Assembly (NCBI RefSeq): GCF_910594005.1
Contig: NC_057819.1
Span: 127,135,669-127,199,668, forward strand
Direction of reading: 5' to 3'
Length of the DNA stretch: 64,000 nucleotides
DNA from: Cervus elaphus
Lineage: Eukaryota; Chordata; Mammalia; Artiodactyla; Cervidae
A program made the translations under genes and the position numbers. This document shows positions 56,370 to 64,000 of this stretch, piece after piece. Every line of letters begins with the position of its first letter. Within the stretch, counting starts at the first letter, position 1. Below the pieces are notes generated by a model, which was not told the origin of the DNA, did no database searches, and saw only the letters and a program-made list of their open reading frames with translations.

Positions 56370-56690
56370 TTTTCCTTTTCTTTTTTTATGGCTGCACTGG
56401 ATCCTCGTTTGCTTTGCTCGGGCTTTCTCTAATTTCGACAAGCAGGGGGCTGCTCTTCCTTGCGGTGCATGGGTTTCGCATTGTGGAGGCTTCTCTTAGG
56501 GTGGAGATCCAGGCACACAAGCTCTGTAATTGTGGCTCCCAAGGCTTTAGAGCTCGGGCTTCAATAGTTGTGGCACACAGGCTTAGTATGCTCCATGGCA
56601 TGTGGAATCCTTCTTGACTAGGGATTGAACCCATGTCCACTGCATTGGCAGGCGGATTCCTATCCACTGCAGCACCAGGGAAGTCCTAGA
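56370..56690 (-). mobile_element. Long-form CHR-type SINE, antisense
   Basis: TTTTTTTATGGCTGCACTGG to TGCAGCACCAGGGAAGTCC. 56700-57310 to its right is unique apart from a short A run near 57100. Confidence 0.88.
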
Positions 56691-57317
56691 TCTTATTTTA
56701 TTGAGGTAAATTACTGCTAAAACTCTAAATCATTGGGAGGTTTAGTGACCTTAGGATTGTCAGTTTTCGAGAGATATCTTGACTCCAGAGGCATTTAAAA
56801 AAATATCCACGTTTCTGGAATATTTTAAGAATTCGAACAGTGACAACTATAGTGCTTTGATTTCCATTTTAGAAAGTTAATTCTTTAAATAAGCTCAGAG
56901 TATAGAGTGAATCAGAAAGAGAGGAAGAGACCAGTTAGGAGGTCGTAGTTCATCTTACTTTTTAGATAAAAAGTGCATTTATCTAGAGAGAAACACACTC
57001 CATAGACAAAGTATGGGCCATCTCAGAAGGCGAAAATGGCCCAGAAGTCATAGTTTATGTTAGTTAAGAATGAAAAGTACCTGAACTAGGATATTGGCAT
57101 TAAAAAAAAAAAAAGGATCCAAGAGTTCTGGGCAGTTGGAGTTGAGGAAAAGGGAGAAGTCAGGCAGAGGACATGGAGGAGCAGAGCCCCTGGGGGCAGC
57201 TGCCACGTAAGCAGGGCGCTTTGTGGGTGTTTTGTCTGAAGGTTGGTTTGTGCCCAGGCCCAGCGTAACCAGGCAGGTTGGTCACAGGTGCAGTGATATC
57301 TACAGCCTTAGAGCCTC

Positions 57318-58276
57318 TGTTCGTCTGCGCAGGCTGCTGTAACAAAATACCATAGGCTGGGTGGCTTAAACAACAGATACTCATTTTTCATGGTTCTGGA
57401 GGCTGAGAAGTCCAGGATCAAGGTGCCAGTTGGAAGTGAAGGCCCTCTTCCTTACTGGCGATGACTGCCTTCTACTGTGTCTACACACGGCAGAGAGAGC
57501 CTGGGAGTTCCCTAGTGGTTAGGATTCTGAGCTTTCACTGCCAAGGGTCGGGTTTCCGTCCCCGGTTGGGGAATTGAGATTCTGCAAGCCTGTCTCAGTG
57601 CAGCCACAAAGGAAAAAGAGAGAGAATGTTCGCTCGCTTTCTGTTCCCATCTTGAGGGGCCCACCCTTGTGACTTTATCTAACTGTATGTTGTTGTTTAG
57701 TCACTAAGTTGTGTCCAACTTTTTGCAACCCCATGGACCGTAGCCCCCCAGGCTCCTCTGTCCATGGGATTTCCCAGGCAAGAATACTGGAGTGGGTTGC
57801 CATTTCCTCCTCCAGGGAATCTTCCCAATCCAGGGATCGAACCCGAGTCTCCCGCATTGGCAGGCGGATTCTTTACTGCTGAGCCACCAAGGAAGCCCTG
57901 CTGCTGCTGCTAAGTCACTTCAGTCTTGTCCGACTCTGTGCGACCCCATAGACGGCAGCCCACCAGGCTCCCCCGTCCCTGGGATCCTCTAGGCATGAAC
58001 ACTGGAGTGGGTTGCCATTTCCTTCTCCAATGCATGAAAGTGCAAAGTGAAAGTGAAGTCGCTCAGTTGTGTCCGACTCTTAGCCACCCCATGTACTGCA
58101 GCCCACCAGGCTCCTCCGCCCATGGGATTTTCCAGGCAAGAGTACTGGAGTGGGTTGCCATTGCCTTCTCCAAAGTACCTAATCTAATTACCTTTCAAAA
58201 GCCCCATCTCCAAATATAGTCACTTTGGAAGTTGGGCTTCAATGTATGAATGGGGGAGGGGGTATAATTGAGTCCA
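57318..58276 (+). repeat. Old interspersed repeat (family not assigned) cut into pieces by three SINE insertions
   Basis: Host pieces at 57318-57503 (GCTGCTGTAACAAAATACC, GTTCTGGAGGCTGAGAAGTC), 57626-57687 and 58173-58276 (AAAAGCCCCATCTCCAAATA). Inserted: CHR-type at 57504-57625 (+), Bov-tA at 57688-57897 (-), dimeric BOV-A2 at 57898-58172 (-). Confidence 0.75.
57898..58172 (-). mobile_element. BOV-A2 dimeric SINE, antisense
   Basis: Two BovA monomers in tandem, each reading TCCGACTCT near its left side and GGAGTGGGTTGCCATT near its right, joined by CATGAAAGTGCAAAGTGAAAG. Confidence 0.9.
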
Positions 58277-58410
58277 TTGTTGTTGTTCAGTCGCTAAGTC
58301 CTGTCTGACTCTTTGTGACCCCATGAATTGAGCATGTCAAGCCTCCCTGTTCTTCACTGTCTCCTGGAGTTTGCTCAAACTCATGTCCACTGAGTCAGTG
58401 ATGCCATGAG
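58276..58410 (-). mobile_element. BovB 3' end fragment, antisense
   Basis: TTGTTGTTGTTCAGTCGC to GTCCACTGAGTCAGTGATGCC, truncated early. 58420-59245 after it shows no recognised repeat. Confidence 0.88.
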
Positions 58411-59250
58411 TTCATGGCACAATGTAAAGTCCATGGAGGGAGTGTGTGGGTGTGTTTGTGTGAAATTGGATTTTTTGCCTTTTGTCTATCTTCTTTCCCT
58501 CTTCCTTTATAATGGTACTATAGCTGTTTTTCATTTTTTTGGATGTTCAGTTTGCAATACGTATTTAATTTTCATCTATGGCCCAGCTATTTCTCGTCTC
58601 CAAATGTCCATGGAGAGGACGAACATGCTTCTGTGTGTCTCCTCTGCTCTCAGTATTCTCCTGCAGTGCTGATTCACTCTGACACCAGATACGTGTGGGT
58701 TTTCCACACATTAGGCAGGAATCATCAGATAAATTATAGCGTGTCTATACTATGAACTAGTAGTCAGCCAAAAATAAGGTGGCGCTGCATTTACTGAGAT
58801 GAAAATATATCCATGACCACGTCATTTACCAAGAAAAGCAAGTTGCTATCCATAATGTAGAGTCTGGTTTCACTTCTGATAAAAGTATTAGTAACAGTGT
58901 ATAAAATATTTGTGCATACGTCTATGTTGATATTGACAGGTGCATAAAAATACATGAGCACACAGCATTTGAACCTGTGACGGGGTAGCTCTTGGGGCTC
59001 CATCAGTGACGGGAGGGCCCTCTTTCGTATCCTTCTGTGCTGTTTGAATTTTCCCCAGTGGACATGTTTTTATTTTTTAATTGAAAGCATTTACATTTCC
59101 TTTAAAAATAGAAAAAGGATTACCGCTGCGCACAGGAAGGAAATAGGCCTAGGAGAATATATAAAAGTAGGAAAATGAAGGAAGTTCATAGAATAAAAGT
59201 TTTTTTTTAGTGAACTGCAGGAAGGGTGTGGTCTGCTGAGTGGGGTTGCA

Positions 59251-59440
59251 TGCTGAATCAATCAGTTGTGTCTGACTTTTTGTGACCCCGTGGACTGTAG
59301 TCCACCAGGCTCCTCTGTCTATGGGATTTCCCCGGCAAGAATACTAGAGTGGGTTGCCATATTCTCCTCCAGGGGATTTTCCCAACCCAGGGCTCAAACC
59401 TGCATCTCCCAGGTCTCCTGCTCGAACCACCAGGTCGGGA
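59251..59440 (-). mobile_element. Bov-tA SINE, antisense
   Basis: TGAATCAATCAGTTGTGTC to TCGAACCACCAGGTCG. Confidence 0.88.
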
Positions 59441-59799
59441 TGTACTAATAAGTGGTTGTGGGCTTGCGGAGAAAGACACAGACATCAGAATCAGCATGGG
59501 GAGGAGAGGAGCTGGGAGCTTCAGCCTCTGGGTGTCAAGGTGCAATGATTCACCTTTAAAATGTCAGATTCAGTGTGACTGGGTCCTGTTTTTAACAACC
59601 TGAGAGTCCAAGAAAATCCAGACCATAAAAAAGCTAAACTATGAATATTTATACTTTTAGAATGCGAATAGGGCTTTACAGACCTTTATGTAAGGGTTTT
59701 TTAAAAACAGCACTTTTATAATACCTGTCTCCCTACTCCTGGACTCTCCCCAGAGGTGACTACCATACTCAGTTCAATATGTTATCTTCTCAATCTTAC

Positions 59800-60500
59800 T
59801 TTCATTTTTTAAAACTGTGACAAAATATGCATAACATAAAAGGTATCATCTTAGCAATTTTAAGTATACCAATGTCAGTACATTCACATTGCTTTATACC
59901 CAAGCTCCAGAACTCTTTTCATCTTGCAGAACTGAAACTCTGTCCCCATTAAATACTAACTCACCCTTATCCTCTGCTTTCAGCCCCTGGCAACCATTCT
60001 AAGAATTTGACTTCTCAGGATCTGTATCATGGAGTCTTACAGTATTTGTCTTTTTGTGACTTGTTTCTTTCATTGAGCATAATGTTTTCAAGGTTCATCC
60101 GTGTTGTAGCCTATATCAGAATTTCCTTCTTTTTAAAAAAAAAAAAAAAGTGTTCAATGGCTGTGTCAGATGTTAGTTGTGGCATTAAGGAGGTTTTAGT
60201 TGAGACATATGGGAGTCTTGTCTTGCAAACTCTTAGTTGCAGCATGTGAGATCTAGTTCCCTGACTAGGGATCGAACCCAGGCCCCATTCTTTGGGAGGT
60301 TGGAGTCTTAGCCACCGGGCTACCAGAATTCTGGCAGTCCCAGAATCTCCTTCCTTTTTAAGGCTGAGCAACATTCCAGTATATAGATAGACCATGTTCT
60401 GTTTTTCCTTTCATCTGTCAATGGACACTTGGGTTGCTTCCTCCTCTTGGCCGTTGTGAATAATACTGCTAAGAACATGAGTGTTACATTCCATTTTCAA
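59800..60500 (-). repeat. L1 3' region, antisense, split by a CHR-type SINE
   Basis: ACTGTGACAAAATATGCATAAC, CTCTGTCCCCATTAAATAC and CACTTGGGTTGCTTCCTCC mark the L1. The SINE occupies about 60130-60345 (ACTAGGGATCGAACCCAG box). Confidence 0.8.
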
Positions 60501-60635
60501 GGCACACATGCTAGTATTGGCCTAGGGAAGAAGTGACCATTTACTTTTAGAAATTATGTAAATAAAATTATTGTACATCTTCAGTTTTGAAATTTAACTT
60601 GTTTTTCGTCATTACCCCTTGACTTTGGGTTAAGA

Positions 60636-60832
60636 TGTATGTTAGCTGCTCAGTCGTGGACTCTTTGCAATGCCATGAACTGTATAGCCTGCCAGTCTCT
60701 GTCCACGGGATTTCCCAGGCAAGAATACTGGAGTGGGTAGCCATTCCTTTCTCCAGGGGATTTTCCCAACCTAGGGATTGAACCCAGGTCTCCTGCATTG
60801 CAGGCAGAGTCTTTACCATCTGAGCGACCTAT
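60636..60832 (-). mobile_element. Bov-tA SINE, antisense
   Basis: TTAGCTGCTCAGTCGTGG to TTTACCATCTGAGCGACC. Confidence 0.88.
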
Positions 60833-61066
60833 TCTATTTACGTTACCTTGTAATTCTTAATAAAGATGAAGAAATCATTTCAAATGCATTCTTCTAGGGA
60901 AAGTTGCTTCCTGACACTTAGTGAATAAATATTGAATATGTAAACATATCTCCAGTGTGCAGATACTATCCTATCATATTTCCAAATACTGAAGGACTAT
61001 AACCAAATTGTAGATTTTATTCAAGCGTTAGCTTCAACTGTCTCTTGATTCCAGAGATAACATTAA

Positions 61067-61358
61067 AAGCTGGTTACTTTTATTTAAAAATTTTTAAAAT
61101 CTGTATTTATTTATTTGATGGTGTTGGGTCTCAGTTGGGACACGCAGGATCTTATTTATGTCCTTCGGGATCTTTCATTGCTGTGCATAGACTCTAGTTG
61201 TGACACTCAGGCTCAGTAGCTGTGTCCTGTGGGCTTAGTTGCTCCACTGCATGTGGGGTCTTAGTTCCCCACTCAGTGATCAAACCTGTGCCCCCTGCTT
61301 TGGAAGGTGAATTCTTAACCCCTGGACCCCCAGGGAAGTCCCAAGCTGGTTACTTTTA
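61067..61358 (-). mobile_element. Long-form CHR-type SINE, antisense, with 16-bp target-site duplication
   Basis: AAGCTGGTTACTTTTA at 61067-61082 and 61343-61358. The right copy is also the left edge of the duplicated segment described below. Confidence 0.93.
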
Positions 61359-61706
61359 CATGCAGTGTAGGTTAGATTATGTTTTAGGTAAATAAAAGCC
61401 TAAAGTAAAGAGACTTAACAGTACGTGTAATGTTAGCTCCACCTTTAGAAAATAAATTATAACATAAAAAAGACAGCTTTGAAAGCAAGTTGGTTGAGTC
61501 CAAGCATTTGATACAGCACTTGGCACTAAGAAGGGATTTTTAATGTGACTTCTGTCCTGGTTTTCCACCCTGAGACCTCTGTTTTATGGAGATGAGTTTC
61601 TGTAGGTGACAGATCATGGGATGGAAAAGGGTTCCACTGGTGTGACGGGGCAGGAGAGTGACGGAGGACCCTGAGCCACACCGTCAGGTTCACTCTGAGG
61701 TCCCAG
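61345..61706. repeat. Local tandem duplication, copy 1 (362 bp)
   Basis: Aligns without gaps to 63124-63485 at an offset of 1,779 bases, with ten mismatches by my count (about 97% identity). Not a repeat family I recognise. Confidence 0.95.
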
Positions 61707-61849
61707 CGATGAGGAGGGGTGTCCCAAAGATGTCAGGTCAGCTGATAATGACTTTTCCTGCCACCTGCTCCTTTTTTTTTTTTTTTAAGCTTTCATTTCT
61801 GGAAACAAAAACCATCTGCTTTTAATTTACTTTCTATCTTTTTTTCTTT

Positions 61850-62100
61850 TAACTTTTGTATTGGGAGTTGTGAAATATTTATATGGAAGTAGATAAACCA
61901 CACATCTACAGTTAAAGAAGCTACAAACAAACACCCCTGGACTAGCCACCCAGATCAAGAAATGAAGCATTGCCAGCACCTTTGCAGTCCGCCCTGTGCC
62001 GGACCCTGGTCACAGCTTTATCGAGATATAACTTGCCATGGATTTCTCCACAGGAGCATTACTGTCTTTCCCATGGTAGTTAATAAGTATCTCGGGGAAG
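61850..62100 (-). repeat. Possible old LINE 3' sequence (family uncertain)
   Basis: Two features suggest an antisense L1-like tail: a T-rich lead, and CATCTACAGTTAAAGAAGC followed by CACCCAGATCAAGAAATG. 62100-62425 shows nothing recognised. Confidence 0.35.
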
Positions 62101-62427
62101 CTAGTTGGAAACTGCTGCCTAGATGTCTTCTTTTTTTAATGCAAAAACCATTCACTAAGTTTACTCCTTTCTTCACATAAAAGTGCTGCCCCGGCCGAGG
62201 TTAGTGAAATAGGACATTGCATATATTAGATCTACCGCATTGCTGAGAGATTCAAGACAGAGACCATGATTCTATCTCTCTGGTGTGTCTGGTTCAAGGT
62301 ATAGTCTTATGGAATTAAAGCTGTAGAAAGGAGTGGCAAGGTAACCTGAAATTATGAAAGAAAGGGAAAAAAAAATTCCCTAGAGAAGAAACTTTGCTGG
62401 AGATGAACAAGGAATAGGAACAGTGTT

Positions 62428-62590
62428 TAGGGACTTCCCTGATGGGCCAGTGGCTAAGACTCCGCACTCCCAGTGCAGAGGGCCTGAGCTGGATCCCTGA
62501 TCAGGGAACTAGATCCCACATGCCACAACTAAGAGTTAGCACGCTGCAACTAAGACCTGGTGCAGCCAAATAAATAAGTAAATATTTAAA
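62428..62590 (+). mobile_element. CHR-type SINE, sense
   Basis: GGGACTTCCCTGATGGGCC head, GGTGCAGCCAAATAAATAAG tail. Confidence 0.9.
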
Positions 62591-62607
62591 AAAAAAAGAA
62601 GAAGAAG

Positions 62608-62960
62608 AAGGGGCTTTCCTGGTGGCTTAGTGTAAGGAATCTGCCTGCCAATGCAGGAGACACAGGTTTGATCCCTGATCTGGGAAGATCCCACATGCCG
62701 TGAAGCAACTCAGCCCCTGCACCCCAACTATTGAGCTTGTGGTCTGGAGCCCGAGAGCCACAACTACTGAGCCCTCATGTGGCAGTTACTAAAGCCCTTG
62801 CACCCTAGAGCCCGCGCTCCACTACAAGAGAAGCTACTGCAATGAGAGGTCCATGCACCACAACTAGAGAGTGGCCCCCTCGCCGCAACTAGAGAAAAAG
62901 CCCAAGCTGCAGTGAAGACCCAGAATGGCCAAAACTAAAATAAATCTTTTAAAAAAAAAG
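62608..62960 (+). mobile_element. Long-form CHR-type SINE, sense, between (GAA)n runs
   Basis: GGGGCTTTCCTGGTGGCTTAG to CAAAACTAAAATAAATC. AAGAAGAAGAAG-type runs occur at both ends as the probable target repeat. Confidence 0.9.
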
Positions 62961-63123
62961 AAGAAGAAGAGGGCCTGATCTGTGAGGCAGAATCAGTGTA
63001 GTGTCTAGGCTTTGGTACTCAGACTATGTGTCCCCGGCCCTCCCAAAGGACACAGCCAGCTCATGGCTTTCCCTGCTGTATGTGGCAGACCCTTTCTAGT
63101 GTGCCAGCTCTTCTGAGTCCCAT

Positions 63124-63485
63124 GCTGGTTACTTTTACATGCAGTGTAGGTTAGATTATGTTTTAGGTAAATAAAAGCCTAAAATAAAGAGACTTAACAG
63201 TACATGTAATGTTAGCTCCACCTTTGGAAAATAAATTATAACATAAAAAAGACAGCTTTGAAAGCTAGTTGGTTGAGTCCAAGCATTTGATACAGTACTT
63301 GGCACTAAGAAGGGATTTTTAGTGTGACTTCTGTCCTGGTTTTCCACCCTGAGACCTCTGTTTTATGGAGATGAGCTTCTGTAGGTGACGGATCATGGGA
63401 TGGAAAAGGGTTCCGCTGGTGTGACGGGGCAGGAGAGTGACGGAGGACCCTGAGTCACACCGTCAGGTTCACTCTGAGGTCCCAG
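63124..63485. repeat. Local tandem duplication, copy 2 (362 bp)
   Basis: Partner of the copy at 61345. Nine of the ten differences are transitions. Flanking sequences of the two copies do not match. Confidence 0.95.
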
Positions 63486-63557
63486 TGACCTCAGGGACTT
63501 TTTTCCCAAAGATTGCTGTTCCAGTTCTGGACTCATTTAGTGTGGTCCATTGTTCTT

Positions 63558-63770
63558 CCGGGCTTCCCTAGTCACTCAGAGAGTAAAGAACCTGCCTGCA
63601 ACGCAGGATACCTGGGTTTGATTCCTGGGCTGGAAAGATCCCCTGGAGAAGGGAAAGGCTACCCACTTCAGTATCTTGGCCTGGAGAATTCCATGGACAG
63701 GGGAGCCTGGCGGGCTACAGTCCATGGGATTGCAAAGAGTCGGCCACGACTGAGTGACCAAGCACACACA
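63558..63770 (+). mobile_element. Bov-tA SINE, sense
   Basis: GGGCTTCCCTAGTCACTCAG to GGCCACGACTGAGTGACC. Confidence 0.91.
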
Positions 63771-63865
63771 TCCCCGTCTCAAGCCTTAGAGTTCATGCCT
63801 TTCCATCAGGGCCTTGACTTTGACATGATAGACTTGCCTGGACTGAGTTCACCCTCCTTCTTAGT

Positions 63866-64000
63866 TTTTTTTTTTTTTTGGCTGTGCTGGGTCTACGTTG
63901 CTGTGCAGGCTTTCTCTAGTTGCAGGGAGTGGGGGCTACTCTCTAGTTGCAGGGAGCGGGGGCTACTCTCTAGTTGCAGGGAGCGGGGGCTACTCTCTGC
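63866..64000 (-). mobile_element. Long-form CHR-type SINE, antisense, truncated by the window end
   Basis: TTTTTGGCTGTGCTGGGTC lead. From 63913 its TCTCTAGTTGCAGGGAG block is tandemly amplified. Confidence 0.85.
63913..64000 (+). repeat. 27-bp tandem repeat within a SINE
   Basis: Units at 63913-63939, 63940-63966 and 63967-63993 differ only by GGGAGT versus GGGAGC in the first. A partial fourth unit is cut by the window end. Confidence 0.95.

Noticed and set aside
61377..63347. The same 63-codon minus-strand frame present in both duplicate copies (61377-61568 and 63156-63347)
   Set aside because: It is preserved because the copies are ~97% identical; the frame is short, AT-rich and unlike any family I know. 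Coding potential would need conservation evidence.
7412..63770. Many tRNA-like heads with GGTTCGATCCC-type B boxes
   Set aside because: They are parts of SINEs (Bov-tA, CHR-type) with the flanking SINE bodies, not functional tRNA genes; no cloverleaf with intact acceptor stem was seen.
63913..64000. Regularly spaced short repeats resembling a CRISPR array
   Set aside because: The units are directly adjacent with no spacers, in a mammalian SINE.
1..64000. A new multi-gene biological system
   Set aside because: The window is a conserved three-gene mammalian block with ordinary ruminant repeats; no gene cluster, defence locus or integrated viral genome was recognised.

Overview
The window is nuclear DNA from a ruminant, most likely a bovid. 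Intergenic and intronic sequence is packed with tRNA-Glu-derived artiodactyl SINEs, Bov-tA/BOV-A2 SINEs, and 3' fragments of the RTE-type LINE BovB, a combination typical of pecoran ruminants. Three vertebrate protein-coding genes can be read from spliced open frames: QRICH2 (+), UBALD2 (-) and RNF157 (+). That order and orientation matches the QRICH2-UBALD2-RNF157 block of human 17q25.1, so cattle chromosome 19 or its bovid equivalent is the inferred location. The species itself cannot be fixed from the sequence alone.

Layout. 1-7010: the 3' part of QRICH2, eleven coding exons whose phases all join into one intact frame ending at 6971-6973, with a polyadenylation signal 12 bases later. One intron holds a striking TG-repeat/minisatellite composite. 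7011-9890: GC-rich spacer between the convergent QRICH2 and UBALD2 genes. 9890-15540: UBALD2 on the minus strand, three coding exons (166 residues), a CpG-island first exon and a promoter with six same-orientation CCAAT boxes. 15540-30900: intergenic sequence made of old repeats (MIR, L1) and many ruminant SINE/BovB insertions. 30900-31700: CpG island, promoter and first coding exon of RNF157. 31693-50794: RNF157 intron 1, rich in SINEs and L1 fragments. 50795-50913: RNF157 coding exon 2. 50914-64000: RNF157 intron 2, again repeat-rich, with a recent 362-bp local duplication and a 27-bp tandem repeat cut by the window end.

The genes do not form a pathway. QRICH2 is a sperm-flagellum protein, UBALD2 a small UBA-like protein of little-known function, and RNF157 a neuronal RING-type ubiquitin ligase. 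I see no CRISPR, operon, defence or other prokaryote-like system. The notable items are structural or regulatory: the QRICH2 intronic composite repeat, the UBALD2 CCAAT array and 24-base G run, a possible overlapping upstream reading frame on RNF157, and the near-identical tandem duplication in RNF157 intron 2.
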